Positions 11,222 to 21,259 of a stretch of DNA of 64,000 nucleotides are shown one piece after another. A program made the position numbers and the translations under genes. How positions within the stretch are numbered: the stretch's first letter is position 1; each line of letters opens with the position of its first letter. Source of the DNA: Shewanella fodinae (GTDB taxonomy: Bacteria; Pseudomonadota; Gammaproteobacteria; Enterobacterales; Shewanellaceae); the NCBI RefSeq assembly GCF_014651955.1, contig NZ_BMXW01000003.1, positions 1 to 64,000 on the forward strand. Direction: 5' to 3'. Under the pieces are notes generated by a model. The model saw only the letters and a program-made list of their open reading frames with translations, made no database searches and had not been told where the DNA came from.

Positions 11222-12376
11222 ATGTCGAACCCTGCACCCAGTGCGACCAAACTGTTTGTAAAGACATTTGGTACTAAACCCGATGCACTTTTCAGTGCCC
11301 CGGGTCGCGTCAATATTATTGGCGAGCACACCGATTATAACGATGGCTTTGTGTTACCTGCCGCCATCAACTTCCATACGGTCATTGCGGTGAAAGTCCG
11401 CAATGATGACCAATTTCGTGCCATTGCCGATGCTTTTCCTGACATCCGCCAATGGCGCTACGGTGCCGAAGGCCCGATGGTGGATGGCGACGGCTGGATC
11501 AATTATCTGAAAGGCTTTAGTGCTGCGGTGGCCCTGAGTGGTCTCCCCGCCAAAGGGTTGGATCTAGCGGTGGTGGGTAATGTGCCTGCGGGCACCGGGT
11601 TGGCCTCATCGGCCTCACTGGAAATCGCTTTTGGTACCGCCATTAACGATACCAGCCAATTGCATCTGTCACCGCTAGCGGTAGCACAACTGGCCCAGCG
11701 CGGTGAAAACCATTATGTAGGCCATGCCTGTGGCATTATGGATCAGATCACCTGCGCCATGGCAGAAGAAGACTGCGCGTTGTTGATTGACTGTATGGAT
11801 CTGGAATGCCAGCCAGTGCCCATCCCTGACAGCCTTAGCCTGCTGATCATCAACTCTGGTTTGCCTTCAGTACAACACAGTGAAGACTTTAATGAACGGC
11901 GCCAACAATGTGAACAAGTGGCAGCCCATTTCGGGCTGGATACCCTGCGGCATCTGACTCTGGCGCAACTGCAACAGCAACAGGCGCAGCTGGATCCCAT
12001 CGCTTATCGCCGCGCTCACCATGTTATCACCGAAAATAACCGTACTCAGAAGGCCGTCCGGGCGCTGACCAAAGGCGATATTGAGCGGATTTCGCAATTG
12101 ATGACAGAATCTCATGACTCCATGCGTGATGACTTTGCCATTGTGCCGGAAGCGATTGATACGCTAGTACAGATCATTCGCCGCCAGTTGGGTAGTCATG
12201 GTGGGGTACGCATGACGGGTAAAGGCTTTGGCGGCTGTGTTGTTGCACTGGTAGAACATGAATTTACCGACAAAGTCATTGCCGCCGTTGAACAGGAATA
12301 TCACCACAGTACCGGTCTAGAAGCACAGATTTACCTGTGCAGTCCAACGGCTGGAGCTGCGAGAATAGGCAAGTAA
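11222..12376 (+). CDS. galK: Galactokinase
   Basis: A 384-residue GHMP kinase that phosphorylates galactose at C1 (Leloir pathway). The galactokinase signature GRVNIIGEHTDYNDG lies near the N-terminus. The GHMP ATP loop VPAGTGLASSASLEIA and the C-terminal GGVRMTGKGFGGCVVAL are intact. An ATG 12 bases earlier (11210) is an equally possible start; 11222 was chosen by similarity to the family N-terminus. galM follows after 26 bases. No galT or galE is in the window. Confidence 0.95.
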   Translation: MSNPAPSATKLFVKTFGTKPDALFSAPGRVNIIGEHTDYNDGFVLPAAINFHTVIAVKVRNDDQFRAIADAFPDIRQWRYGAEGPMVDGDGWINYLKGFSAAVALSGLPAKGLDLAVVGNVPAGTGLASSASLEIAFGTAINDTSQLHLSPLAVAQLAQRGENHYVGHACGIMDQITCAMAEEDCALLIDCMDLECQPVPIPDSLSLLIINSGLPSVQHSEDFNERRQQCEQVAAHFGLDTLRHLTLAQLQQQQAQLDPIAYRRAHHVITENNRTQKAVRALTKGDIERISQLMTESHDSMRDDFAIVPEAIDTLVQIIRRQLGSHGGVRMTGKGFGGCVVALVEHEFTDKVIAAVEQEYHHSTGLEAQIYLCSPTAGAARIGK

Positions 12377-12402
12377 TTCATGACAAACACAGGCATTAAC
12401 GA

Positions 12403-13452
12403 ATGAATCAAGGACAGAGTGCTACCGTAAGATTCAGTGTACTGGAACCCTGGAAAGATCCGCGAGGCGGCGAGATCGAACGCATTCGCCTCGATAACGG
12501 GATTCTGGCATTGGAGGTGCTCAGTCTTGGCGGCATCATTCGTTCACTGTGGAGCCCTGATCGCGAGGGTAACCGAGCCAATATCGTGCTCGGGACCGAT
12601 GCGGCCGCCGCTTATCTAGCGCAAACAGCCCACTTGGGCGCGGTAGCTGGTCGCTATAGTAACCGCATTGCTAACAGTCGCATCAACTGGCAGAACCACA
12701 GTTACCAACTGGACAATAATTTTCATGGGCATTGTCTACACGGGGGGCATGAAGGTTTCAGCCGTAAGTTGTGGCACATGGGCACCCTGCCCGATGGTCT
12801 GCGCCTGACACTCAATAGTCCGAACGGTGATATGGGCTTTCCCGGTAACTGTCAGGTGCAGCTGGACTATCGTTTGGCGGGCAACAACCTCTATGTAGAA
12901 TTCGTGGCGGCCACCGATGCCCCTTGTCCAATCAGCCTAACCCAACACAGCTATTTTAACCTAGATGGCAGTGCCGATATCCGCCAGCAGCAGGTGCAGT
13001 TAACCGCCGATAAAGTGCTGCTGCCTGACGAGCTAGGTATACCACATGGCACCATGATGGTGGCAAATTCGGCGTTTGATTTGCGCCGTCCTGTCAGTCT
13101 TGGTGAACGCCTGCAGCATCCAGAACTAGCAGCGACCAAAGGTTATGATCATTGCTACATTGTCGATAATCCACAAGGCACTTTGCAGCAGGTAGCAACA
13201 GTACATAGTGCACTTTCTGGACGCCAACTGACACTGCACACCAACCAGCCTGGCGTGCAGTTCTACACGGCAAATTTCCTCGGTGGAACCACTGGGCGCC
13301 GCGGCAGCATATTGCAGGATCATCAAGGCTGGTGCCTAGAGCCGCAAATGCTGCCGGATTCTCCCAACCAACCGTTGCTACCGGGAAATCCCTGGGTGTT
13401 GCCAGGGCAGACTTACCATCATATCAGTCGCTACGAATTCACCGCCAGTTGA
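12403..13452 (+). CDS. galM: Aldose 1-epimerase (galactose mutarotase)
   Basis: A 349-residue mutarotase that interconverts the anomers of galactose and glucose and so feeds galactokinase. Family motifs: [11 protein letters not shown] near residue 83, HGGHEGF, the catalytic histidine in [11 protein letters not shown], and the catalytic glutamate near the end in GWCLEPQ. Length is typical. It is co-directional with galK and followed after 2 bases by a small membrane protein gene, so the three probably form one operon. Confidence 0.95.
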   Translation: MNQGQSATVRFSVLEPWKDPRGGEIERIRLDNGILALEVLSLGGIIRSLWSPDREGNRANIVLGTDAAAAYLAQTAHLGAVAGRYSNRIANSRINWQNHSYQLDNNFHGHCLHGGHEGFSRKLWHMGTLPDGLRLTLNSPNGDMGFPGNCQVQLDYRLAGNNLYVEFVAATDAPCPISLTQHSYFNLDGSADIRQQQVQLTADKVLLPDELGIPHGTMMVANSAFDLRRPVSLGERLQHPELAATKGYDHCYIVDNPQGTLQQVATVHSALSGRQLTLHTNQPGVQFYTANFLGGTTGRRGSILQDHQGWCLEPQMLPDSPNQPLLPGNPWVLPGQTYHHISRYEFTAS

Positions 13453-13454
13453 CC

Positions 13455-13850
13455 ATGAATTTCTATTTTAACAGCGAAGATTTAGGACAAATCAGTATCG
13501 GTGCATTTGCGTTGTCGGTTCCAATTGCCTTTTCACAGGAGGCCTGGGATCTTGCTGCTTCGCTGCCCATGGGGAATCTGTTGCTAGTGGTAGGATTAAG
13601 CTTGGGATTTATTGCGCTGTATGCCTACCAGAGTGTGTTTCAGGCACGGATCCGCAGCCGAATACTGGTATTTTTACTGCGAATTATACTGGCATACACA
13701 TTGACATTAGTGGTCGTCAGTATCGTGCTGTTGGCATTGGATAAATGGCCACTGTTGACGGAACCCTATCTGGCATTGAAGCGGACATTACTGATTGCCA
13801 TGCCCGCTTCAATGGGCGCCATCATAGTCGACAGTTTCGACAAGGAATAA
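13455..13850 (+). CDS. Small integral membrane protein, DUF2391-like
   Basis: A 131-residue protein with about four hydrophobic segments ([68 protein letters not shown]). The layout and the ending [15 protein letters not shown] resemble the DUF2391 family of predicted inner-membrane proteins. It starts at the ATG right after the galM stop. Function unknown; being downstream of galKM does not show a role in sugar use. Confidence 0.75.
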   Translation: MNFYFNSEDLGQISIGAFALSVPIAFSQEAWDLAASLPMGNLLLVVGLSLGFIALYAYQSVFQARIRSRILVFLLRIILAYTLTLVVVSIVLLALDKWPLLTEPYLALKRTLLIAMPASMGAIIVDSFDKE

Positions 13851-13860
13851 TTACTGCAGA

Positions 13861-14301
13861 TTACTCTTCGTAATCTTCATCTTCCCAACTGTCATCACTA
13901 TCGTCTTCAAAATCATCACCAATGATCTCGTCGCCGCTGTCTGCGTCATCATCGAGCTGCGGTACCGGCTTGGCTTTACGTACCGGGGCAGTGTCTTTGA
14001 TGTTTGCCAAGCTGATCCGGGCAGAATGTTTCTGCATAAATTCAGCACGGGCAGATTTCCAGGCCCCCCCGAACTCACTTTCAGCAGCTTTTAACTGCTC
14101 ATCACTCAGTTCGTGCAGGTTAGGCTTTACTAGGTCTTCTACATACTCAACGATAGCTTTGCGCTGTGCATTGTACAGGTAGATACGGCCAGCAGAGGCC
14201 TCGGGTAACTGATTGTCATGGATGACGATAGCGTTTCCTCGTGCGGTTCTCAGCTCGCCATACCAAACTTGTTTTTTAGCCGTGTTATACATATATGCCA
14301 A
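13861..14301 (-). CDS. Conserved hypothetical protein with acidic C-terminus
   Basis: A 146-residue soluble protein. The first 100 residues look folded (YNTAKKQVWYGELRTARGNAIVIHDNQLP, then a helix-rich EYVEDLVKPNLHELSDEQLKAAESEFGGAWK). The last 35 are almost all Asp/Glu and probably disordered. It converges with the preceding membrane protein gene, 10 bases apart. No known domain was recognised. Confidence 0.7.
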   Translation of the reverse strand: MAYMYNTAKKQVWYGELRTARGNAIVIHDNQLPEASAGRIYLYNAQRKAIVEYVEDLVKPNLHELSDEQLKAAESEFGGAWKSARAEFMQKHSARISLANIKDTAPVRKAKPVPQLDDDADSGDEIIGDDFEDDSDDSWEDEDYEE

Positions 14302-14620
14302 TACCCTTAAATCAACACATATACCAAATTAATAAACCAGAGATGCGCACTTGAACCGATGTTTCCGTCCGCCGCAGTGCACCGGTAATCGCCGGAGCTC
14401 AGCCAGAGCGTATTCTTACAGAATCTTTTACAGAATCAATGGCAAAAAGGTGATTTTTCGAGCAAAAATGCCGTTTTTCTCACCCTATTTTTTCTGCCAT
14501 CTGGCGTCAGATGGGAATTTAGCCTAAAAAGCCGCTAACGCAAACGAATTTGTGCGAGAAAAATCTTTTAATTGCTGTAAGCAACAAATTTTCAGCTGTT
14601 AACGACACAACAACGGCATC
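14302..14620. other. Intergenic region, 319 bases
   Basis: No gene seen. It contains a perfect 7-base inverted repeat CCATCTG/CAGATGG (14497-14514) without a T run, downstream of the quinone oxidoreductase gene. The right end near 14300 should carry the promoter of the acidic-tail protein. Confidence 0.5.
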
Positions 14621-15604
14621 TCATCCTTCTAATGTCAGCACCACTTTACCCATATGCGCCCCTGACTCCAGCAACTGATGAGCTTCGGCGGCCTGCGCCA
14701 AAGGAAATACCTTATGAATCGTCGGTTTTAACTGTCCCCGTTCCAGCATCGGCCAGACCTGATGGCGCAGTTGTGCTGCAATCTCAGCTTTGGCTGATAC
14801 AGATTGTGGTCGCAATGTCGAACCGGTCCAGATAATGCGCTTAGACATCAGCAATGCTACATCCACTTCCGCCATCCGCCCGTCACGGGTAGCAATGGAT
14901 ATCATGCGTCCGTCATATGCCAGTGCTCGCAGATTGGCAGTAATATTTTTACCCGCGGCGACATCCAGCACGAGGTCAACACCACGCCCATCAGTAAACG
15001 CTAACACGGGGTCTACGAATACACCGTCATGGTAATCAAACGCCGCATCGGCACCAAGAGCAAGACAATAATCGCGTTTTTCATCGGTGCCACTGGTAGC
15101 AATCACCCGGCAACCAAACGCCTTTGCCAGCATAATGGCAGTCGACCCAATGCCACCAGAACCCCCATGCAACAACACGCTTTCACCACGTTTAAGCGCA
15201 CCGCGCATAAAAAGATTGCCCCACACGGTGAAAAAGGTTTCGGGTAACGCCGCGGCCTCTAGCATGCTCCAGCCCTGCGGCAACGGTAGACAATGGCCGG
15301 CCCAGGTCAGCACATATTCACTGTAACCACCGCCCGGCACTAACGCGCACACTTGCTCACCAACTTGCCAACGAGTTTCACCTTGGGCGACTGCAGCAAT
15401 CTCACCGGCAACTTCCAGCCCCAGAATTGGTGACGCTTCTGGCGGTGGCGGATAGCTGCCCTGACGCTGAAACAGATCTGGGCCATTAACACCCGCTGCG
15501 GCGACTTTGATCAACACCTGTCCTGTCGTAGGCTGTGGTACGGGCGCATCGGCAACATACAATACGGAGGGCTCACCTGGATTATCAAACTGTACCTGTC
15601 GCAT
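14621..15604 (-). CDS. NAD(P)H quinone oxidoreductase, zinc-independent MDR family (PIG3-like)
   Basis: A 327-residue medium-chain dehydrogenase/reductase. The N-terminal GroES-like domain has VAAAGVNGPDLFQRQGSYPPPPEASPILGLEVAGEI, typical of quinone oxidoreductases that lack the catalytic zinc. The Rossmann part has LLHGGSGGIGSTAIMLAKAFG (NADPH-binding). It likely reduces quinones or enones with NADPH in the cytoplasm. It is monocistronic by appearance. Confidence 0.88.
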   Translation of the reverse strand: MRQVQFDNPGEPSVLYVADAPVPQPTTGQVLIKVAAAGVNGPDLFQRQGSYPPPPEASPILGLEVAGEIAAVAQGETRWQVGEQVCALVPGGGYSEYVLTWAGHCLPLPQGWSMLEAAALPETFFTVWGNLFMRGALKRGESVLLHGGSGGIGSTAIMLAKAFGCRVIATSGTDEKRDYCLALGADAAFDYHDGVFVDPVLAFTDGRGVDLVLDVAAGKNITANLRALAYDGRMISIATRDGRMAEVDVALLMSKRIIWTGSTLRPQSVSAKAEIAAQLRHQVWPMLERGQLKPTIHKVFPLAQAAEAHQLLESGAHMGKVVLTLEG

Positions 15605-15690
15605 CTCATATCCTTAATAGTGCTATTAGCATTGATGCCTCCTACTTTAGCCTTTAGCCGCGGATGCGCCAACACGTCAGTCATTGCCGC

Positions 15691-15716
15691 AAAAAAAAGC
15701 ACCGCCTAGGCGGTGC
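15691..15716 (-). terminator. Strong rho-independent terminator (minus strand)
   Basis: The 18-base perfect palindrome GCACCGCCTAGGCGGTGC is followed on the minus strand by eight T. It sits about 30 bases downstream of a short reading frame with a good ribosome binding site (15745-15842), which suggests that a small transcript ends here. Confidence 0.85.
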
Positions 15717-15744
15717 CAAATCGTGCTCTACCAATAATCAGCCA

Positions 15745-15842
15745 TTAACGCTGGTTCAGATAACCGATAGTCGGGCCGTTCTGCTCAATCTGCCAATATG
15801 GAAACGCTCCAGATAGTCTTGTTTAAATTGTTGCCAAGTCAT
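15745..15842 (-). pseudogene. Putative micro-gene (about 32 codons), apparently frameshifted
   Basis: On the minus strand an ATG at 15842 follows GGAG with 7-base spacing. It reads MTWQQFKQDYLER in frame, then changes character and stops at 15756. One base of frame shift after codon 13 gives FPYWQIEQNGPTIGYLNQR and a TAA at 15745, just before a strong terminator. Either the gene lost one base (CC from CCC would do), or the 28-residue form is the real product, or the base is a sequencing error. No family was recognised. Upstream fdhD ends 86 bases away on the same strand. Confidence 0.4.
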
Positions 15843-15927
15843 GAATAGACTCCAAAAAAGTACAATGTTCCCAAGGCAGCAGCTGTTAAGCCACTGCCCG
15901 CACGGTTTCTCACACAGAGAATGCTGG

Positions 15928-16764
15928 TTAGATGGTCGTTACCGGCGCGAGCCTGTTCTGCAGCCGGAAACTGTGGCTGTAAACGTTGGCACGGCCATTA
16001 CGGCAAAAACCGACGAGGGTGATATTGCTCTTTTCTGCCAATTCCGCGGCCAGTGCAGTGACGGCCGACATGGCGAACAGGATTTGAATACCGGCACTAG
16101 CGGCCTTTTGTACCATTTCAAAACTTGCGCGGCTGGTTAACAGTACCGCCACGGGCTTTTCTGCATTACGACGGGAAAATGCACCAATAAGTTTATCTAG
16201 GGCAATGTGTCTGCCAATGTCCTCGTATATATAAATAACTTCTCCTTTACTATTTAAACCTAAGGCCGCATGTGTCGCCCCAGTTAATTCAAAATTACTC
16301 TGTTTCATTTTTGCTGTAGCCAAAACAGAGGACAAAAACTCCATATTAAAAACTGCATCTGAATCAACAGTTTTTATAGGTTTCACCGCATCATCAAGCT
16401 GTGCAACACCACATAAACCACAACCAGTTCGTCCAGCCATACTGCGACGATGTTCTTTCAAATCCACAAAACAGCGTTGGGTAATTTCAATATGAATGAT
16501 AATGCCGTTTTCGACACGTTCAACGTCAATTCCTTTGATTTCGTTGATATTTGATACGATTCTTTCTGATAAGGTAAAGCCGATAGCGAACTCTTCCAAA
16601 TCCTGTGGGCTGGCCAGCATGACGGTATGTGAAATACCATTATAGACCAGTGCTACTCGCACTTCGTTGGCTAATTTATCAGTTAATTCCGAACATTTAT
16701 CTCGTTCAAAGAGGGTGATATTTTTTTCAACTACAACATCTGCGCAATTATCGTACATAAGCAC
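15928..16764 (-). CDS. fdhD: Formate dehydrogenase accessory sulfurtransferase FdhD
   Basis: A 278-residue FdhD. It takes sulfur from the cysteine desulfurase IscS and passes it to the molybdenum-bis-MGD cofactor, without which formate dehydrogenase is inactive. The sulfur-carrying CGLCG motif follows SMAGRTG near residue 133. The conserved EDIGRHIALDKLIG and TSRASFEMVQKAASAGIQ segments are present. It is cytoplasmic, and lies beyond selC and selB on the same strand as the fdn-sel cluster. The first 550 bases are more A+T-rich than the neighbours. Confidence 0.96.
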   Translation of the reverse strand: MLMYDNCADVVVEKNITLFERDKCSELTDKLANEVRVALVYNGISHTVMLASPQDLEEFAIGFTLSERIVSNINEIKGIDVERVENGIIIHIEITQRCFVDLKEHRRSMAGRTGCGLCGVAQLDDAVKPIKTVDSDAVFNMEFLSSVLATAKMKQSNFELTGATHAALGLNSKGEVIYIYEDIGRHIALDKLIGAFSRRNAEKPVAVLLTSRASFEMVQKAASAGIQILFAMSAVTALAAELAEKSNITLVGFCRNGRANVYSHSFRLQNRLAPVTTI

Positions 16765-16852
16765 CCCATGAACTACTGTATAATTAAAAACAAGTGTGCC
16801 AAAAATAAATTATTATCCTGATCACAAATGATATTGGAAAATAAAACTTTCG

Positions 16853-16881
16853 TTGAATAATGTTCAATCATTACTTACTAT
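16853..16881 (+). promoter_or_regulatory. Sigma-70 promoter of selC
   Basis: TTGAAT and TACTAT are spaced by exactly 17 bases, with the -10 box 17 bases before the mature tRNA start. The -35 box overlaps a small palindrome, TTGAA-N5-TTCAA. Confidence 0.6.
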
Positions 16882-18870
16882 CTCTGTGTCCTTCAGAGGA
16901 AGAACGTCGTCTCCGGTGAGGCGTCCGGATTTCAAATCCGGGTGGGGCTGCCAGCAGTCCCGGGTAGGTTCGACTCCTATGTTCTTCCGCCACTCTCCTC
17001 GATCCCGAAACAATTCCCCATCACGGATATCACGACTGTTGGAACGGTACTTACGACGCGTGAAGCCACTGCGGTCAAAGAATTCCAACAATTGAATTGC
17101 CACTTTGCGCCCCAGCCCGACCAGTTCTTTAAACTCGGCGGTTTCCAGAGCGTCATGGTAACGAAAATGTTCGCGGATGGAATCGGCGATCTCACACAAT
17201 CGAAAATTAAGCATGTAGCGGTCTTTGACAATGGCGCAAATGTAGCCCTGCTGTACCAACTGGATACAAAAAGGACGAATACTGTCGGCGTCAACAGCAA
17301 GTGCATCTGCCATGTCGGTCACCCACACTGGACCAGACTGCGACAACAGCCACGGCAGTAACTGTTGCCAGAAAGCTTGCGCTTCGGCAGAGAGCTGCTG
17401 TTTGTGCTGGGGTAAATGCAGCATGGTGCCGCGATTCAGCAAGCGCCCCTCTTGGATCAGCTGCTCGACCAACGCTTTGGCCACTGCATCAGGGAGCGTA
17501 CAGTGGCACATCCGTAATAGGCGACTCAGTCCAACGCCCAGTTGATCCGGCGCTTGCTGATGGTATTCTGCCAACACGTTGATAAAGCGTTCACTTTCCT
17601 GTTTAAGCAACGCCGGAGCCACCAGCCATTGTGCGATTTTTTGCAGATTCGCCTGCGCCAACAACTGCTGTAATCCTGACTCATTCAATTGCCAACGCCA
17701 GATGACTTCATCGACAGGCAGTGCTGCGGTTGTCGCCAGCTGTTGCAGCGCGGTCACCACATCAGCAGCTTGTGCCAAGGCCCACAAAGATTCCAGCCGT
17801 TGTGGTGTACGTTTGCGGCGGTTCGGTACGCTGAGCGCCAACACTCGCCCTGCGCCTATCGTTTGCTTGCCCCCTGCATGACGCAGGATAATTCTATCGT
17901 TCTGACACAGCAGCAATGGTTGCTCCAGCACGAGCTCTGCCAACTGCCGACCTTGGGGATCTGGCTCCCCCAATAACGACAGGTGCGCCTGCGTATGGTC
18001 CGCACCATGATGACAATGCACACTCTGCCAATGTCCCAAAGGCTCCTGCGCATCAATTACCACCACAGGCCGTTCACTGGGGGCAGGAATTTCGATACTG
18101 CTGAGCCAGTCGCCCCGCTGTGGCAGTCGATGGCTATCAGTACCCACCAGGTTTAACGCTACGCGGTTGCCCGCAGCGGCGGCTTGAGTTTCCTGTCCTT
18201 GCGCATGGATTGCCCGCACGCGCAGGGCACCTTTTTGCGCGGAACTGTAAAGCGTGTCCCCAACACTGACACTGCCACTGATAAGCGTTCCGGTCACCAC
18301 ACAACCGGCACCTTTCACGGTGAAAGCCCGGTCGAGTGCCATACGGAATAACTGTCGGTCATCCGCTGCGTCGGCTGACAAGGTATAGATATGCTGGCGC
18401 AGTCCATCAATCCCATCGCCCGTCAGCGCCGAAACAGGAAAAACACCGGCAGCCTCCAGTCCATGGGATTGCAGTAACAGTAAAACATCGTTAAGCACCT
18501 GTGCCTGACGCTGAGGGTCCACCAGATCGATTTTGGTCAGTACCAACGTCAGGCTCTGCAACGGTAACAGTGCCAGAATTTCCAGATGTTCACGGGTTTG
18601 GGGCATCACTCCGTCATCACAAGCGATAACCAGCAACGCATGGCGAGCATGGCTGACGCCTACCAGCATGTTATTAATAAATTTTTCATGCCCCGGCACA
18701 TCGATAAAAGCCAAGCGACTGCCATCGGGCATCGGCAGGAAAGCATAACCGAGGTCGATAGTCATGCCACGGCGTTGCTCTTCCGGTAGTCGGTCCGTAT
18801 TCATGCCCGTCAGCGCTTGAATAACCGATGTCTTGCCATGATCCACATGACCTGCAGTTACTATGATCAT
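16864..18870 (-). CDS. selB: Selenocysteine-specific elongation factor SelB
   Basis: A 668-residue translation factor that brings Sec-tRNA to UGA by binding the SECIS hairpin in the mRNA. The GTPase motifs are [24 protein letters not shown] and LTKIDL; then come EF-Tu-like domains 2-3 and C-terminal winged helices that bind SECIS. The family normally ends around residue 615-625, shortly after the [10 protein letters not shown] motif. Here codons about 627-658 are the antisense of selC. The start overlaps selA by 4 bases. The extra tail is probably translated but has no recognisable domain. Confidence 0.96.
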   Translation of the reverse strand: MIIVTAGHVDHGKTSVIQALTGMNTDRLPEEQRRGMTIDLGYAFLPMPDGSRLAFIDVPGHEKFINNMLVGVSHARHALLVIACDDGVMPQTREHLEILALLPLQSLTLVLTKIDLVDPQRQAQVLNDVLLLLQSHGLEAAGVFPVSALTGDGIDGLRQHIYTLSADAADDRQLFRMALDRAFTVKGAGCVVTGTLISGSVSVGDTLYSSAQKGALRVRAIHAQGQETQAAAAGNRVALNLVGTDSHRLPQRGDWLSSIEIPAPSERPVVVIDAQEPLGHWQSVHCHHGADHTQAHLSLLGEPDPQGRQLAELVLEQPLLLCQNDRIILRHAGGKQTIGAGRVLALSVPNRRKRTPQRLESLWALAQAADVVTALQQLATTAALPVDEVIWRWQLNESGLQQLLAQANLQKIAQWLVAPALLKQESERFINVLAEYHQQAPDQLGVGLSRLLRMCHCTLPDAVAKALVEQLIQEGRLLNRGTMLHLPQHKQQLSAEAQAFWQQLLPWLLSQSGPVWVTDMADALAVDADSIRPFCIQLVQQGYICAIVKDRYMLNFRLCEIADSIREHFRYHDALETAEFKELVGLGRKVAIQLLEFFDRSGFTRRKYRSNSRDIRDGELFRDRGEWRKNIGVEPTRDCWQPHPDLKSGRLTGDDVLPLKDTEIVSND
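16898..16992 (+). tRNA. selC: tRNA-Sec(UCA), selenocysteine tRNA
   Basis: The 95-base sequence GGAAGAACGTCGTCTCCGG... to ...GTTCTTCCGCCA matches the E. coli selC layout position for position: 8-bp acceptor stem, TTCAAA anticodon region giving UCA, long variable arm (GGGGCTGCCAGCAGTCCC), TTCGACTCC T-loop, and encoded CCA. It decodes UGA in fdnG. It lies on the plus strand wholly inside the 3' part of the selB reading frame on the minus strand. Confidence 0.97.
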
Positions 18871-20288
18871 AAGGCGGCCCCGAGAGTTTGCAGGTCGGTC
18901 AATAGTTCATCGAAATCGTCGGCACCACGCAGATCCAACAGTAATTGGTCGTTGGCGATACGGCCAATCACCGGACGGGTTGCCGTTTTGAAATGCCGTT
19001 CCAACGCCAGAATAGAACCGCCGTTTGTGGCACTGAAGGCCAGAGCAACTGACGATAGAAAAGTGTCTGGCTGCGAACCGCTGCCCACTTGTGTGTGGCA
19101 CGCAATACTTTGTAATTGGTAAGCGGGGGCATAGACGGCGGCTAGCGCGGTAATAAACCGTTGTGCCTGAGACTGCAGTTCCCCCTCGGTACGAGCAAAC
19201 TTAGCCATGATAGGCAACTGCTGATCCAGCGTTTCTGGATTGAGGTAATGGCGCAACGTGGCTTCCAACGCCGCCAGAATAAGTTTGTCACAGCGCAACG
19301 CCCGCTTCAGTGGATGGCGCTGTAACTGATTGATCAGCAACTGCTTGCCAACGATCAGTCCCGACTGTGGCCCCCCCAACAGCTTGTCGCCAGAAAAACT
19401 CACCAAATCCACACCATCGGCCAGCATCGCCTGCGGTGTCGGTTCCTGTTTCAGGCCAAAGCGACGCATATCCGTAAGCGCACCACTGCCGAGATCAGAC
19501 AGCAGCGGCAAACCGCGCTCATGCGCCAATTTCGCTAGTGAGGCTTCATCCACCGCCGCCGTAAAGCCACTGATATGATAGTTGCTGGTGTGTACCTTCA
19601 TAATCGCGCCAGTGTTTTCGGTAATGGCCGCTTCATAATCGCGCAGATGCGTACGGTTAGTCGTGCCCACCTCCACCAGCGTACAGCCAGCCTGGCGCAT
19701 AATGTCAGGAATACGGAATGCGCCGCCAATCTCCACCAGCTCACCGCGGGAAACAATCACTTCCTTGCCCGTGGCAACTGCCGAGAGCATCAATAACACC
19801 GCAGCGGCATTGTTGTTGACGACACAGCAGGCATCGGCACCCGTCAGATAGTGAATAAGTTCGCTGACGGTATTGTCACGATGACCGCGCTTACCCGCTT
19901 CCAGTTCAAATTCCAACGGTGTTGGATAGCGCATCACCGAAGCCACGGCGGCAATTGCGGCCTCAGACTGCTGCGACCGGCCAAGGTTGGTATGCAGTAT
20001 GGTGCCGGTCAAGTTCCAAACCGGCTGTAAACTATGGCGATGACTCGCCTGCAATTGATCAGCCAAATACTCGAAAATCTCCGCATCGATACTCAGCCAC
20101 TCCGGTAATTGCTGACTAGCAGCAATCTGCGCACGGGCTGCCGCGAGCATCTGGTTCAGTGCCTGTTTGAATGCAGTTTTACCATAACGCTGCAGCAACG
20201 GTTGCAACGAAGCCATAGCCAATAACCCATCCATGGATGGCAATGCACGATAGAGCTTTTCATGAGTATCAAATACTTGGGTCATCAT
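18867..20288 (-). CDS. selA: L-seryl-tRNA(Sec) selenium transferase
   Basis: A 473-residue PLP enzyme that turns Ser-tRNA(Sec) into Sec-tRNA(Sec) using selenophosphate. The PLP lysine lies in [15 protein letters not shown] (about K302). The N-terminal region (PSMDGLLA ... [15 protein letters not shown]) is typical of bacterial decameric SelA. Length is normal. It overlaps selB by 4 bases, so SelA and SelB are translationally coupled. A hairpin with a T-rich tail separates it from fdhE, so its expression may be set independently of the enzyme genes. Confidence 0.97.
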   Translation of the reverse strand: MMTQVFDTHEKLYRALPSMDGLLAMASLQPLLQRYGKTAFKQALNQMLAAARAQIAASQQLPEWLSIDAEIFEYLADQLQASHRHSLQPVWNLTGTILHTNLGRSQQSEAAIAAVASVMRYPTPLEFELEAGKRGHRDNTVSELIHYLTGADACCVVNNNAAAVLLMLSAVATGKEVIVSRGELVEIGGAFRIPDIMRQAGCTLVEVGTTNRTHLRDYEAAITENTGAIMKVHTSNYHISGFTAAVDEASLAKLAHERGLPLLSDLGSGALTDMRRFGLKQEPTPQAMLADGVDLVSFSGDKLLGGPQSGLIVGKQLLINQLQRHPLKRALRCDKLILAALEATLRHYLNPETLDQQLPIMAKFARTEGELQSQAQRFITALAAVYAPAYQLQSIACHTQVGSGSQPDTFLSSVALAFSATNGGSILALERHFKTATRPVIGRIANDQLLLDLRGADDFDELLTDLQTLGAAL

Positions 20289-20312
20289 CTGTCACAAATA
20301 GCAAACAATAAA

Positions 20313-20333
20313 GGGAGGGCCTACAGCCCTCCC
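20313..20333 (-). terminator. Terminator or attenuator between fdhE and selA
   Basis: GGGAGGGC/GCCCTCCC is a perfect 8-base stem with a 5-base loop, followed on the minus strand by TTTATTGTTTG. It would limit read-through from fdnGHI-fdhE into selAB. Confidence 0.7.
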
Positions 20334-20354
20334 AGGTGTTTAGGGCTGCCGTGC

Positions 20355-21257
20355 CTACGATTCATGCGCCAGCAGTAGTGGGTTCAGTGTGGTAGCACTG
20401 TAACCCTTATCACTCAGTTGACTGTCCAGTCCCAGCGAAGCCAGATCGTCTGCTACCACTTCCATACGCGGATCTTTGGCAACAAACAGCATCTTGGTAT
20501 AACCGTGGCAATGATCGCAGGTTTCAATGCGAATGTTTGCCTGGTGGTCATCAAAAGCCCACAACGACAACTGTTTGGCGTCATCACAGTTAGTACACTG
20601 TGCGCGCACATAATGCCACTGTGTTTCGCATAAACTGCAATGCAGATAACGCAATCCTTCCCTTGGCTCCTCACGGATCACACTCGCCACCGGATGACTA
20701 CCACAAACCGGACACAGTGCGGTCTGCTTAACCGCCGCGATATCCATCCGTGAAATCACCATAGGTGCCCAGTGCGCCCAATAAGCTGACAAGGCCGCCC
20801 ACAGGAACAAGCTGTACTGAGCAGGAACATCGCTAAGATGCCCTTGCCGCAAGCTATTACCATAGGCCGCTTGTTGTTCAGGTGTCAGCGCCATCAATTC
20901 ACGAATAACCCCGGCAACCGCTGCTGGGACTAATGGCAACATATCACTTAACAGTGATTGCAGTTGCACCAGCCAGTAGTGATTGTCGGCGGTATATTGC
21001 AGTGACAATGGCATGGGTTGCGTCATATCCAGCTCAGGCGCGGGACCAAATTCCTGCGCCTCAGCCAGTTTCAGCTGAGTGGCCACCAGCGACCGGCACA
21101 GCTTGAGATAGTCTGCCAGCGGCGACCCTTCGGCTAGTGTTTCCAGCCGTTCGGCCCGGTGACGATAAATATCCTGTGGCTTGGCCGCCAACAGCGGCTT
21201 GAGTGCCAGGGGCGATTTATCACCCAGACTCAACGGGATTTCACTGGCAAATGTCAT
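20355..21257 (-). CDS. fdhE: Formate dehydrogenase maturation protein FdhE
   Basis: A 300-residue cytoplasmic accessory protein needed for assembly of respiratory formate dehydrogenase. The C-terminal rubredoxin-like cysteine pairs are intact: CPVCGSHP, CSLCETQWH, CTNCDD and CDHCHGYTK. It starts 2 bases after the fdnI stop, in the same operon. Length and motifs fit E. coli FdhE. Confidence 0.95.
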   Translation of the reverse strand: MTFASEIPLSLGDKSPLALKPLLAAKPQDIYRHRAERLETLAEGSPLADYLKLCRSLVATQLKLAEAQEFGPAPELDMTQPMPLSLQYTADNHYWLVQLQSLLSDMLPLVPAAVAGVIRELMALTPEQQAAYGNSLRQGHLSDVPAQYSLFLWAALSAYWAHWAPMVISRMDIAAVKQTALCPVCGSHPVASVIREEPREGLRYLHCSLCETQWHYVRAQCTNCDDAKQLSLWAFDDHQANIRIETCDHCHGYTKMLFVAKDPRMEVVADDLASLGLDSQLSDKGYSATTLNPLLLAHES

Positions 21258-21259
21258 CT

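Noticed and set aside
14497..14514. CCATCTG/CAGATGG hairpin as a terminator
   Set aside because: No T run follows on either strand.
16864..16992. The last 40 residues of SelB as a functional domain
   Set aside because: They are the reverse reading of tRNA-Sec plus a few codons; nothing indicates a fold.
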